NCBI RefSeq assembly: GCF_910596095.1
Contig: NC_056537.1
Location: 3,820,574-3,884,573, forward strand
DNA: 64,000 bases
Direction of reading: 5' to 3'
Source of the DNA: Thunnus maccoyii
Lineage: Eukaryota; Chordata; Actinopteri; Scombriformes; Scombridae
Part shown: one piece after another, positions 47,900 through 58,599 of the stretch
Layout of the letters: every line of letters begins with the position of its first letter
Numbering within the stretch: position 1 is the first letter of the stretch
Notes under the pieces: generated by a model
What the model saw: only the letters and a program-made list of their open reading frames with translations
What the model was told of the DNA's origin: nothing
Databases searched by the model: none
Position numbers and translations under genes: made by a program

Positions 47900-50800
47900 A
47901 TGAGGAGGAAGTGACACATGAAAGCAGAGATAATTACAGAAATGACCTTTTACACACATCACTACACACACTAACACACACACACACTCAGCTAATTACC
48001 TTGATCTTTAACAGAGACGTCACCGAGGAGGTGACATGTCTGTTTCTCCTGAACAATATTCCCTCATCATATTAAAATTAAACCTGTCACATAGATTCAG
48101 CTGCTCATTACCAACATCATTATAACGGTGTAAAAATGTCTTTATTATAGCCTGAAATTAAACACTTCATTCTGAAATGCCACATTCTAACTCGCAATTA
48201 AGGGGAAAAAATAATTTAGACTAGAAAATAATTTAAGTTTTCATATGTAGAAAATGGATCCAAATACAACCGATATGCCTATTAATGAAAATAATTAAAT
48301 ATTCAGATTTGACAAATAACATGATTATTATTTATTGAGGAGTTTTATTCACTTTAGTTAAATTATCCACAAAATATTATGTTTATGTATGTATTATATT
48401 TGTATAAATTAATGACTTTTAACTTGTAAAATGATAAATATTTGCAGCATGTCAGCTTCGTCTAGCACAGAAGAGCTGTGAGCAGGCTTCTGGTGTTTAA
48501 ATGTTATCTGATTAAAAACAGTAATCTGAACTTCTGTGTGTGTTTCACTTCCAGAGTCGTGCCAGGCAAGAAGATCCTGAACAAGCTCGTCTGAAGCAGA
48601 AGGCTAAAGAGGTACGTGTGTTTTAATGACGTCTTCATATAAAGTCCATGCAGTGAATATATAGTTCATACAGTGGATATACAGTTCATGCAGTGAATAT
48701 ACAGTTCATACAGTGAATATACAGTTCATACAGTGGATATACTGTTCATGCAGTGAATATACAGTTCATACAGTGAATATATAGTTCATACAGTGAATAT
48801 ACAGTCCATATAGTGAATATACAGTTCATACAGTGAATATATAGTTCATACAGTGAATATACAGTCCATACAGTGGATATACAGTTCGTATAGTGAATAT
48901 ATAGTCCATACAGTGGATATACAGTTCATACAGTGGATATATAGTTCATACAGTGAATATACAGTCCATACAGTGGATATACAGTTCATACAGTGGATAT
49001 ATAGTTCATACAGTGAATATACAGTTCATACAGTGAATATATAGTTCATACAGTGAATATATAGTTCATACAGTGAATATACAGTTCATACAGTGAATAT
49101 ATAGTTCATACAGTGAATATATAGTTCATACAGTGAATATACAGTCCATACAGTGAATATATAGTCCATACAGTGAATATACAGTCCATACAGTGAATAT
49201 ATAGTCCATACAGTGAATATACAGTTCATACAGTGAATATATAGTTCATACAGTGAATATACAGTCCATACAGTGAATATACAGTTCATACAGTGAATAT
49301 ACAGTCCATACAGTGAATATAAAGTTCATATAGTGAATATACAATCCATACAGTGAATATACAGTTCATACAGTGAATATACAGTCCATACAGTGAATAC
49401 ATAGTTCATACAGTGAATATACAGTTCATACAGTGAATATACAGTCCATACAGTGAATATATAGTTCATACAGTGAATATACAGTTCATACAGTGAATAT
49501 ACAGGTCATGCAGTGAATATACAGTCCATACAGTGAATACATAGTTCATACAGTGAATATACAGTTCATACAGTGAATATACAGTCCATACAGTGAATAT
49601 ATAGTTCATACAGTGAATATACAGTTCATACAGTGAATATACAGTCCATACAGTGAATATATAGTCCATACAGTGAATATATAGTTCATACAGTGAATAT
49701 ACAGTTTCTCTTGCCCTCGTGTAGTGTCTCTTTATCAATACTTTTCCCTGACATGAAAAATCAACAGTGTCTCAGATGTTTATTATATTCTTTAAATTCA
49801 AAGCATTTCCAGTTAAATATTTCATGTTTGCAGGTGGATGGAAACTTAAGAGAGTTTTTAATTTAATATACATTCCATTAATAATATACCATATTATACT
49901 GTTGATATTATTAATGTAGTTTAATAACCATATAAGCCTCATTTATAATAACATGAAGCTGACTGACTGTCCCACCTCCACCTCCACATTGACTTATGTT
50001 CATTTCCTGGAGACTTACCTTAACCTTAAACCAATGATTTACGTTATGGGGACTTGCTTTTTGTCCCCTAAAGGGAGGCTCTCACCATAATGTGAGTGTG
50101 TAAACAGATTTATGTCCCCGCAACATGAGGAATACCTGGTTCACACACACACAGAAACCTCTCCCCGTGTGGACTCTTTGTCTGCCGCAGTGTCACCTCG
50201 AGGCAACAGCCGGGCATCGAGTCTGTCCGAGGCTTCAGGCGTTCCCCGAGGCTAGCAGAGGTCAGGGGTCATTACCCATAAGTCTCTCTGCTGAGGCCTG
50301 AGGGGAATGGCGGGGGGGGGGCAGTGAGAGCCAAGTGGAGGCATGTCAGAGTGGTGTGGACAGTCTGAAGAGATGACAAGTTTGTATAAAATGACATAAA
50401 ACGTACAAACAAGTTGCTAAAATGTCTGGTTAAGATAATAATATATATTCTGCATTGCGCTAATCCAGGCTGGATCTCATTCTTCGGCTAGTTATTAGCA
50501 ACTGTATGCTAATATAGTAGAGTATGCCTGCTAGTCGGTCGGATCAAGGTAGGATCACGTTTCCACCACAAACAAATCACTCTGAAGTTTGTTCGGGACT
50601 GGACCCAGACCACCTCCTCAAAGGGTCTCGGTACAGTTGTTTTAGTCCACACCTGAGTGCCATTACTGTGTTCAGACCTGCGCAAATGAAGAAGGGGGGA
50701 AAAGAACCAGAGTCCAATTCAACAGGACATAAAAGCGCAGGTGTGATAACGCCCTCAGTATTTCTAGAGAGAAGTTGACACTTTGAATGGGAGTCAGTCG

Positions 50801-51647
50801 GAGCCTCTAATGTCTGTCGGTGGCGCTTTAAAGTGCTTCCACGTTGGTTTCAGCCTCAAGCCGCAGTAACACACATGTAACCTCAGTCCAGTGAATGAAT
50901 CTAACTCTTCATTATGCATATTAATGATTATGTGATCAGACGCCTCAAAATGCACCGAGAATCGTTTTTGCAATCAAATATGTGTCTGCAGGCTTCCTCC
51001 CAGCTCCTTTAATTCCACCAAGAGATCAGAGCAGCATCTATAAAACCAAACAGTTCCTGGAACTAATCTCAGGAACTAAACTAGGAACTAAAAGTCTCTG
51101 TTGTTCGTTCCTGTTTGTGTTTCCACCACATCTTAGGAACCAGTTAGATTATGCAAATTAGACCCACGAGGATGTAAAAAAAATCAGTTTTCACACGTGA
51201 AACAACAACAGAGTCGTCGTGTTCTTTGTATTTACTGTTGACGACTCTGATGTTTGATGTAACGAGTGAACGAGAAGCAGAAATGCAGATTGTCTTTGTA
51301 CGCAGTGACGAGCTGCTGAGTGTTTGATCTAAATCAGCAGCTAATTTGATAATTAATCGTTTCAGTAAGAAAACATGTTCTCCCACATTCTCAAATGTGA
51401 TAATTTGCTGTTTTTCTTTGTCATATGACAGATAATTGAATATCTGAAGGTTTTATACTGTTAGACAGACAAAACAAGCAAATTGAAGAAATCACTGGGC
51501 GCTTTAACATTTAATCGATTTAACAATTAATTTATTAATCAAGAAAATAATCAGATTAATTGATGAGAAAAATCATTGTTAGCTGTAGCCTTATTTATTT
51601 ATTTATTTATCTATCTGTGTTACTGTACATCTGTGTCCTCAAAGTGT

Positions 51648-51695
<48 letters not shown>

Positions 51696-54600
51696 ACCAT
51701 GTGCCCTCCTTCCCTTCTAATTAACATTACAGTGTGTTAATGAGAATGTAAATGTTGCCTCGAATTACGTTTTCTGTCTGCTCTGATCTCCGTCAACCGC
51801 ACACACACACACACATATGTATGTACTTCCATACTTGTGAGGCCCCTCATTGACATTATGCATCATAACTTAACGCCTAACCCGTAACCCTTTACCCTGA
51901 ACTAAACCTAAACCTGATCCTAACCTTAAAACCAAGTCCGGACCGGCCAGAATGTCACCGTACCTTTTTAATCCTAATGTGTGTGTAGTTTCATGTAAAT
52001 ATTCAATAAAGAGGTCAACACTTTGATCACATAAATAAGACAAATATATATTAATTTCTGAGGACATCCTCTCTCTTTGATTTCCTTCACAGATGCAGCA
52101 GCAGGAGTTGGCTCAGATGCGGCAACGAGACGCCAACCTCACGGCCCTCGCTGCCATCGGGCCACGAAAGAAACGCAAGCTCGACTCGCCGGGGGGCGCC
52201 ACAGCCGGCTCAGAGGTACGTCAAATTAACAGTGTAGTGTAGTGTAAGTAACCGGTCACATGATCTGCTGGTGTGTCAGGACGGAGGAGGGTCACAGAGA
52301 GAGAGAGCGGTTAAAGCTTTTTCAGACTCAAAATGTCAGTGATGGAACATCAACGGTGGCAGTTTTTATCTTGAGCGCCACTTAAAATAATATATAAGAA
52401 TGAAACACAACAGAAACCTTATAAAACTGTAGAATTACAGCACAAGCAAGTATTAAACAGCAGTTTAGTAGTGTGCAAAGCAAACTTTATTTATATAGCA
52501 TACATAGCATTTACATTCAAGGGGAGATTCAATGTGTTTCACATAGAAACATGTATGTATATACAGTATGTATACATACACACATACAGCATATACACAC
52601 ACGCAGACAAATCATACACACATGTATGGACACCATGAAACAAACAATCTGTTATACTGAAAGAAAACAAATCAAATGCACAAACAAAAGGAATGTTTTC
52701 ATTTAAAATGCTTCAGTCTGATCTGAAAGCTTCGTTTGCAATGTTGTTTTACTTTCCAGACGAGACGACGTCAACTCATCACATGTCCGTTAATGGTCGT
52801 CTGTTCTGTAGCCTTTGTTGCTAATAAGGTTGTCACGATACCAGAATTTGAAAATTTGATACAATACCAGTATAAAAAATGATGCTTGATACCACAGCAA
52901 AAAGAAAAAAAATCCTAGGCACACAAAATAGTTTTTTTTTTCTTTATTATTATTCCCGTGGCTAACTCTAGCAACAGGTTGAGGACCAGTTGATTTTCTT
53001 CCCCGTTGTTTCATTTGCAGCCTTGGGTTGAAAATCTGATTGTATATCTGTTTATTTGTTTATTTATTTATTATAGCTTCAGTACTTTTGATACTACTGA
53101 GGGTATAATTAACTTCAGTCGTATCGTTTTAAACACATGGTATTGAAAAACTTAAGTTACTAAAGTTGTCCACTTGCGTATTTGGGATCTGATTTGGGCT
53201 TGAACATGTGTGGATGTGTTTGCGAAGTTTCCATTTGGAATAATCTTAGTAGTATAATTTGTTTACGTTGCCTCCTTAGCAGGAGGAAGCTTCCTGAAGC
53301 TGACCAATCAGAACAGAGTGGGCTGATCGGGAGGCGGGGCCTTAAAGAGACAGGAGCTAAAACGGCCTGTTTCAGACAGAGGCTGAACTGAGGGGCTGCT
53401 GAGGGTCATTATAAGATAAATAAAGAGGTTTTTTTAAACTGTAAATCAAGCAAAGATAATCCAGTAGAGCCCCAGAATATAAATATAGACCTGGAAATAA
53501 AACACAGTCTGTTGTCAGTGTACCAAATGGCCAGCAGGAGGTGTTACATTAAGTGCGTCATTTTTACAGTGTAATTAAACGCTCTCTGGTGGACAAACTC
53601 TGAATGAGCTCAAATCCAGTTTAACATTTCTTCTTACTTATCGGCCGACATACTCTGATACCACATATCTGCATTAAGCTGATATCAGCTGATATATCAG
53701 CTCAGCTTTAGTAACAAGTAACTAATTGTATTTTAAAGTAACTTGCACTGAACACTGATCCTGAGTGAGGATGACTGCAGAGAAAGACAAACTCTCCTGA
53801 CCTTTTCCATCAACACACACACACACACACACACTCCCTCCTCTCTAATCCAGTGAGTGAATGTGACCACAGTTGAGTGAAGGGGGTCAGCTCCGGCCTG
53901 GAGGCTTGTTGTGGGTGTGACTCCCCCCCCCCCCCCCTCCCCCTTCCCCTCCACCCTTGAGGGCAGCCATAGATTTGGGCTCTGCAGAAATGAGCTCGGG
54001 GCAGGGTGTTGGAGGCGGGTTGGAGGGGGGGTTATCGTGGCCCGGGGGGCAGGCTGCAGTGCAGTATGGGTGCTTGCCTCGTGCTCACCCCACCCTCACC
54101 CGCATGCTCTCTCTGCCCCCCCCCATACACACACACACACACATCCAGCCTGAGGCTCGCCCCCTAGCAGGCCCAGACAAAGGCAGCAGAGTGATGATGA
54201 GGAGAGGAGGGGGGGGGACCCTGCGGAGAAATCCAACATTTTGGGGGTGGTTTAAGCCTCTGATGGGGGGGCGATGAACTCTGGGATGTGTGAGCGATGT
54301 GCTGCCTGGCAGTCAGTAATGAAGCTGCATTAGTCAGGTTTTAATATGTCTGCATGTTGTTTTAAGCAGCTCAGGTCTGTCAGAGCTCCAGTAAATACAT
54401 GTTGACCAGGTTTTTTGGAGCAGCTCAGTCTCCTCTTGGCCTCAGGTGAAAAGGTATGGCTGCTTATTTATTGTTTTTTTTTGCAGAGAGGAAAACAAAG
54501 CTGCTGCGTTGCTAGCGTGTATTCATAACAGCGGGCCGCCCCGGGCCGCGGAGGTGGTGGTGGGGGGGGGGGGAGGATGGGACGATCTGAAGCCTGATCA

Positions 54601-57600
54601 GGCCTGCAGTCTGGAGCTAAAGGGCTGCAGCAGCTCCGGGGCAGATTAGATAGACGAGGCAGCCAGGGAAGGCTGAAAGAACAGAAAATCATTTGTGCTG
54701 GAAGTTTCCAGGCGAGTTTGGTGTGAATTCAGAGTCTCGCAGAGAAAAGACGGAAGAAAGGATCTTTGTAGTGTCTACATGGTGGAGTTTGAAAGCTTCT
54801 GTATGGAAGCAGGGGCCATATTTATCAAGAGTCACGGAGCAGGAAGTCACTCCTCACTGGCCAGAAACTCTCAGAGTGATGCGGTTTTGGTTCTACTTTT
54901 AGGAGAAAGAGTAAAAACATCACTTCTGTCCGCTGATATGAATCAGAGCTGCAGAAGAGTCCTGGCCTGATGTTTTTGTTATTTGAGTATATATTTGATA
55001 TTTAAAGCAGCTATAATCGATATTTTTAGCTGTCAGTGTGTAATGTGTTGGTCGTGGCTCATAACGATGAACCCACAGAGACTCAGCAGCTCCTCTCGGC
55101 TTTACAGAGCTTATAGTGAGTTTCAGCTCGTTGTTTATGTGTCTGGCTGTAACTTCACTGTTTTGGTTCACTCTCAGCGTCTCATAGCGTCGTTTTCAGC
55201 CGCAGCTGGCAGCTGTTTTCAGAGAAAAAGCTCTAAAAAGCCACTGTACACTACCTGCTCAGCACCAAACAGCCAGATATTTCCCTCAGGAGTCAGTAGA
55301 GAGTAAAAACAGCTAAATGAGAGTGAATATTGGACTCACATTCACCAGGTGGACAGAAACACGACTCCACATGAATGATAATGTTGCTCCGTAACTGCTG
55401 GATGTGGAAAATAAGCAACTGTTTGCTAACAAGTTCAACATGTAAGTGTTGTGTTCACTACTCGTTTCTACTGAAAACAAGCAGACAAAACATAAGTTAA
55501 AGCAAGTTTAAGTCTATAAATGAACAAACTGGTGACATTTATGGACATAGTGTGTGATCCCAGTATAGAAGCCACACCTGTGTGTGTATGGTGCGTGCAG
55601 ACGTGTATGTGTGAAGCAGGTTGACATGCCTGCAGGCTGTGTAGCTTCGTAATGCTCTGATTGTGTTCCTGTATGGACCTGGAGCTTCATTCCTATCCTC
55701 TGCTGTCAGCTCTGCCTTCAGGCTCCGCTCCCGCACAAAATGGCAGCCCAGTTCTCCGTACAATAGCTTTTCAGCTGCTGGCTCCACAGAAGCCGAGAGA
55801 GGAAGCTTCAAAGTGTACATATAGGCTGGTTTATGCGTACAGTTATAAAATGCGGAAGCTGAGAGACTTGAAACAGTGTTTTAATTACACAGAGAGAGAG
55901 CAGATCAGGTTTAGGAGAAAGACCTTTTGCTCTTTTAAGAAACACCTCCGTCAGTTAGAGCTGCAGCCAATGATTGTTTTCATCATCTATTAATCTTCAG
56001 ATTATTCTCACGATGACTTGTTTACTCTATGAAATGTCAAAAAGTCATAAAAAAAAGGGCCCAAACATCTTCAAACATCTTGTTTGTCTGACCAACAGTC
56101 CAAAACTCAAAGAGCTTCAGTTTACAAAGATATAAATCAGCTGAAGCTGAAGCTGGAACCAACACTTCTTATTCTGTGGTGGTATCTGTGGCCGTCACCG
56201 TCTTATCCAGTTTAAACTCATTCATGGAATATACTGGTCAGGCTGGACAGGCTGTCTAAAACTAAACCTCTGACGTCTTTCCTCTGTGTGATAGATGCAA
56301 GCAGCTGCATTGATGCACATTATTTATATTCTGGAAATCAATTTTTTGACTCTATTTCTAAAGCATTAGAAGCAATCATTGACCCTTCCCCCTCTCATTG
56401 GCCTCTCACCCAAAAATATTCCCCTCTAACTCCCAGAAAGACGCCCTGGTCGTCTCCACCCTGGAAGTCTACTCAACCACCTTCTCATATACACTCGATG
56501 AGGGATTTATTGCGTCGCTTGCAGCTGGAAAAGATCAGATACACACGACAAAGCGAGGCCGAGAAATATCGTTTTATTTGGGTATAGTAGGAAATGTTGT
56601 CAGAAGGTAGTGAGGGGAGCTCGTTGCCTTAAATTTAAATGTAAAAGTAATTCTCCCTTTGGTTTTTCAGTTGGTCTTGTGTTGGTTCAGCCCTCAGGCT
56701 CTGCTCCTGCAGAAAATAGTAGCTCAGTTGTCTGTACAATAGTTTGCACCGCTGGCTCCAAACATCATATGGTGCCACGTGGGAGAAGAGTGTAAAACGG
56801 TTTATGTCTCAGGCCGTTCTCAGCCGGGGTGAAGTTCACTGTGAGCGTTATTCTTTCAATGTCCTGTCAGGTAAACCGTCCTTGTCCCGCCACCCTCATA
56901 GCGCCGTATTTCTCTACCGTCACCTCGGGGTCAATTCAGGAAACTGCTCACTCCCACGTTTTTCTGTTTCAAACAGAAGTTCGTTTGTGAGGCTCTCGGA
57001 GAGGCTCGGCTCGCCCCGGGGACATTGGGTGCATGGGAAGCGACGCTCCGAGTCATTAACGCTCTGAACTGTGACTTTCTGTTTAATAGACCATTTTGGG
57101 AAAGAGGGCTTGTTGGAGCAACATCTCTGGGAGTGCAGAGGAGTTGTGTTTGGCTGATAGCTGCAGGGGCCGGGCGTTACCTGGCCTCAGGCTGCAAACA
57201 CACCTTAGACTAGGAAGGTGTGGTGATCCTCACAGGTCTGGACTGAAAGAGTGATTAGTGTGGGAGATATAAATTAATGCTGTTACTGATGATTCAGGTG
57301 CGTCTGCAGATAAAACCAACACTGCAGAGGTTAAAGCAGGGGAGTTCTGATCAAACACATTATAGTGTGAGAAAATACAAAACCACCACTCAGTCTAAAC
57401 TCCAGGTTTCCAGTAGAGTTTAATAGAGCATCAATTAATCTAGCAATGATTATCTCTAATCGATTTGGTCAATAAAATGTCAGAAAATATTAAACATGAC
57501 ATGTTTTAATGTTTTTCTATCAAAGTAAAGAAATTATAATCTTAGATGATACCTGATAACAAGAATCTTTAATCAATAGTTTGACATTTTGTGAAATATG

Positions 57601-58599
57601 CTTATTTCAGAGCTGCAATAATTAGACAAATAATTGATTAGTCAGTCAACAGAAGATTAATTACAACTATTTTGATAATCAAATACTTGTTTTATTAATT
57701 TTTTAAGCAAGAATGCCAAAAATTAGCTGGTTCCAGCTTCTTAAATGTGATAATTTGATGCTTTTCTTTATCGAACGTGACAGTAAACTGAATATTTTGG
57801 GGTTTTTAAACTGTTAGTCTGACAAATAAGACATTTTAGGACGTCACCTTTGACTGTTGGGATCTATAAAACACATTTTTCACTGTTTTCTGACATTTAT
57901 AGACAAAATGGTTAACTGATAATAATCAGTAGATTAATTGATAATGAAAATAATCATAAGTTGCAGCCCTGGGAGAGTTAGATGAGAAGATGAGGAGACC
58001 ATTAGCCTAGCTTAGCATAAAGACTGGAAACAGGAGGAAACTGCTAGCCTGACTCTGTCCAAAGTGAAACAATCTGTATTTTTGCTTGAAATATGACAGC
58101 TGACTAATCAACTGATCGACTAATCGTTTCTACTGCATTATTGAAGAACTGATTGAATTTGAGCTAAATGACTTTCAGGAAGTGGACAAAATAAATCCAG
58201 CTGCAAAAAGCAACTGGTTTCCATCTCCAGCTGTGGTGTTGATGTGATTCTTGGTCTGTTTTAATATTTCAGTTTAAAAATGAAGTACTGTGACTTTCCT
58301 CAGTGAATTTTTTAGCTTTGTCTTGTGCTGAATTCTTATTTGTGTCTGTTTGTCTTCACACTTCAGTCTCAGGAGGCTGGAGGTGGACTCCGCCAACCCA
58401 GTCTGGGTCTAACACTCTTCTGTCTCTTCCCCTCCAGGTGGCTTCAGGCTCGGGCGCAGGCTCCTCCCCCGCCGCCTCCTCCCGACAGCAGGTCCGTCAG
58501 CGGATCACGAGAGTTAACCTCAGGGACTTCATCTTCTGTCTGGAGCAGGACCGCACCACGGCGCGCTCGCTAATGCTCTACAAGGCGCTACTCAAATAA
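28507..58599 (+). CDS. taf4: TFIID subunit 4 (TAF4-type), complete, 996 residues
   Basis: Fifteen exons join in frame: 28507-29689, 31837-32003, 32955-33044, 34864-35058, 35243-35365, 35476-35565, 36863-37054, 37871-37946, 38124-38229, 41088-41257, 44729-44859, 46560-46685, 48555-48611, 52093-52215, 58438-58599. The start [19 protein letters not shown] and [12 protein letters not shown] resemble TAF4. A long Ser/Thr/Ala/Pro-rich region follows, then QLPPGF...[18 protein letters not shown] (about 385-415). A TAFH/NHR1 domain starts at about 547 ([20 protein letters not shown]). The conserved C-terminal histone-fold region (about 742-996) includes [20 protein letters not shown] and [18 protein letters not shown] and ends LYKALLK. 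TAF4 pairs with TAF12 in the TFIID core and is a coactivator target. Human TAF4 is 1085 residues and TAF4B 862. Some residues are TAF4-like ([20 protein letters not shown]) and others TAF4B-like (NLNEEN, AQHR). With its place between lsm14a and kctd15, this may be a third TAF4 ohnolog. The intron 11 donor is GC. The symbol is the family name; the paralogue is unassigned. Confidence 0.96.
29690..31836 (+). repeat. taf4 intron 1, with an inverted pair of dispersed elements
   Basis: The AATCGATTAAT-type element is present twice, head to head: a reverse copy at about 30801-31125 ending GTTGCAGCTCT and a forward copy at 31151-31512 starting AGAGCTGCGACG. About 25 bp separate them. A smaller inverted repeat, GGATCCTCAAAGACTCTTCT (about 30456) against AGAAGAGTCTTTGAGGATCC (about 30672), lies upstream in a repeat with GCCGCCATCTTTGTTT motifs (about 30190 and 30566). 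No extra exon is seen. Confidence 0.65.
32004..32954 (+). repeat. taf4 intron 2, largely dispersed TIR elements
   Basis: One AATCGATTAAT-type copy at about 32235-32509 ends TCATTAGTTGCAGCCCT. A reverse fragment follows at about 32516-32690, then another right half to about 32833 ending CGTTAGTCGCAGCTCT. They occupy most of the intron. Confidence 0.65.
33045..34863 (+). other. taf4 intron 3
   Basis: A short AATCGATTAAT-type fragment lies at about 34040-34125. A repeat-like motif TTGATTGTCCCTGAAGGGG is at about 34143. No coding sequence or RNA gene is recognised in the rest. Confidence 0.5.
35566..36862 (+). other. taf4 intron 6, starting with a CA array
   Basis: The donor GTAAC is followed at once by a CA array (35572-35613). 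Then come CTG/CTA-rich stretches (35715-35950), a reverse AATCGATTAAT-type fragment (about 36070-36345) and an ATC run (36615-36634). No exon is seen. Confidence 0.6.
35572..35613. repeat. CA microsatellite next to taf4 exon 6
   Basis: About 21 CA units starting 6 nt after the exon 6 donor (GTAACA). Confidence 0.97.
37055..37870 (+). other. taf4 intron 7
   Basis: AT-rich, with no recognised repeat family or gene. Confidence 0.5.
38230..41087 (+). repeat. taf4 intron 9, with interspersed repeats
   Basis: 38906-39150 is the repeat also found at 21282-21610 (GGGACTTTTGTCTCCCCCTT). 40555-40990 is a repeat with AAGTAAGTAAAATGTATTTATATAGCACTTTTCAC. Its remainder carries AGGGTGCAGGCAGAAGACTC-like sequence typical of fish LINE-derived repeats. 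The 39160-40550 part shows no gene. Confidence 0.55.
41279..41325. repeat. GT microsatellite next to taf4 exon 10
   Basis: About 23 GT units starting about 20 nt after the exon 10 donor (GTACGG). Confidence 0.97.
41445..43225 (-). mobile_element. Degraded L2-like LINE with reverse transcriptase fragments
   Basis: Minus-strand frames at 42808-43218 and 42743-42937 carry reverse-transcriptase landmarks: [39 protein letters not shown] and [17 protein letters not shown]. The frames are offset, so there are frameshifts and internal losses; the catalytic YADD block is not seen. Plus-strand 41450-42000 has a TTTGTTTAGCACTTTTCAA start and an AGACTGTTCCAAAGCTGAG stretch like the non-coding part of the same family. 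It is an inactive relic. The L2 assignment is by recalled similarity. Confidence 0.75.
44860..44861 (+). other. GC 5' splice site of taf4 intron 11
   Basis: Exon 11 ends GGA AAG at 44859 and the intron begins GCAAGA. The next exon at 46560 starts after CACCAG and continues in frame (GAT GAA GAG CAT CAT), restoring the conserved [14 protein letters not shown] region. No GT close by keeps that frame, so this is a GC-AG intron with an otherwise strong donor (AAG/GCAAG). A CA array (44875-44899) follows. Confidence 0.85.
44862..46559 (+). other. taf4 intron 11 (body)
   Basis: Contains the CA array 44875-44899, a reverse AATCGATTAAT-type copy at about 44908-45130 starting GGTTGCAACTAATGATTATT, another at about 46060-46265, an ATT array (46291-46334) and a CCT array (46512-46553) directly against the exon 12 acceptor, where it supplies the polypyrimidine tract. 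No gene is seen at 45130-46060. Confidence 0.6.
46691..46759. repeat. CA then TA microsatellite next to taf4 exon 12
   Basis: Six CA units followed by about 28 TA units, starting 5 nt after the exon 12 donor GTACA. Confidence 0.97.
47825..47896. repeat. (TG)n microsatellite in taf4 intron 12
   Basis: About 36 uninterrupted GT units. The VCVCVC frame over it is spurious. Confidence 0.97.
48645..49706 (+). repeat. 20-bp minisatellite, about 53 units
   Basis: The unit CAGTGAATATACAGTTCATA repeats with a strict 20-bp period and no visible indels. Variants differ at a few positions (ACAG/ATAG, TTC/TCC, AAT/GAT). The GTATATTCAC-type reverse reading explains the [14 protein letters not shown] open frames on the minus strand. 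A block of seven units is duplicated: 49391-49530 and 49531-49670 match for over 110 bp, including the rare GAATACATAG variant. It starts about 35 nt after the exon 13 donor. Confidence 0.97.
51652..51693. repeat. GT microsatellite in taf4 intron 13
   Basis: About 20 GT units, about 400 nt upstream of exon 14. Confidence 0.95.
56170..56590 (+). mobile_element. LINE-1-like ORF2 C-terminal relic
   Basis: Broken frames contain [15 protein letters not shown] (about 56200) and, near the end, [18 protein letters not shown]. These resemble the C-terminal part of fish L1-type ORF2 proteins (recalled IQFK and EKIRYT landmarks). Frames are interrupted and no catalytic domain is present. Assignment is tentative. 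Confidence 0.5.
57609..57970 (+). mobile_element. Reference full-length copy of the AATCGATTAAT-type TIR element (362 bp)
   Basis: Begins AGAGCTGCAATAATTAGACA and ends AATCATAAGTTGCAGCCCT, giving imperfect terminal inverted repeats (AGRGCTGCAAC...). Internal markers in order: AACTATTTTGATAATCAA, GCTGGTTCCAGCTTCT, GTAAACTGAATATTTTGGG, AGGACGTCACCTTTGAC, TTTCTGACATTTATAGAC. This is the cleanest copy in the window and a good model for the others. Confidence 0.85.

Larger units (their letters stand above)
46686..48554 (+). repeat. taf4 intron 12, with CA/TA and TG arrays and a duplicated repeat
   Basis: CA (46691-46702) and TA (46703-46759) arrays begin 5 nt after the donor. From about 47330 to 47765 two related segments (about 47345-47425 and 47630-47710) share GTTCATCC(G/A)ATC(T/G)ACTTCA and GTGAAGTTGTTT, a fish interspersed repeat. 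A TG array (47825-47896) follows. No exon is seen. Confidence 0.65.
48612..52092 (+). other. taf4 intron 13 (contains the minisatellite)
   Basis: The first 1.1 kb is the 20-bp minisatellite. The rest includes an AATCGATTAAT-type copy at about 51320-51592 (ending GTTAGCTGTAGCC) and a GT array (51652-51693). A stretch near 51000-51130 looks repeat-like. No gene is recognised. Confidence 0.6.
52216..58437 (+). other. taf4 intron 14 (6.2 kb), repeat- and relic-rich
   Basis: Contains a TTTATTTATATAGCATAC repeat (about 52490-52560), C- and G-rich runs (53922-53940, 54550-54576), CA arrays (53814-53835) and several fish interspersed repeats. It also holds a LINE ORF relic (56170-56590), an AATCGATTAAT reverse fragment (about 55960-56160), a full copy of that element (57609-57970) and a GCTTAGCTTAGCATAAAGAC fragment (about 57998-58070). 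Two stretches near 55690-55800 and 56660-56770 resemble each other (GCCTTCAGGCTCCGCTCC against GCCCTCAGGCTCTGCTCC). No host exon is recognised. Confidence 0.6.

Noticed and set aside
48853..49738. Long open frames with [14 protein letters not shown] repeats on both strands
   Set aside because: They come from the stop-free 20-bp minisatellite in a taf4 intron; no start context, conservation or splice logic.
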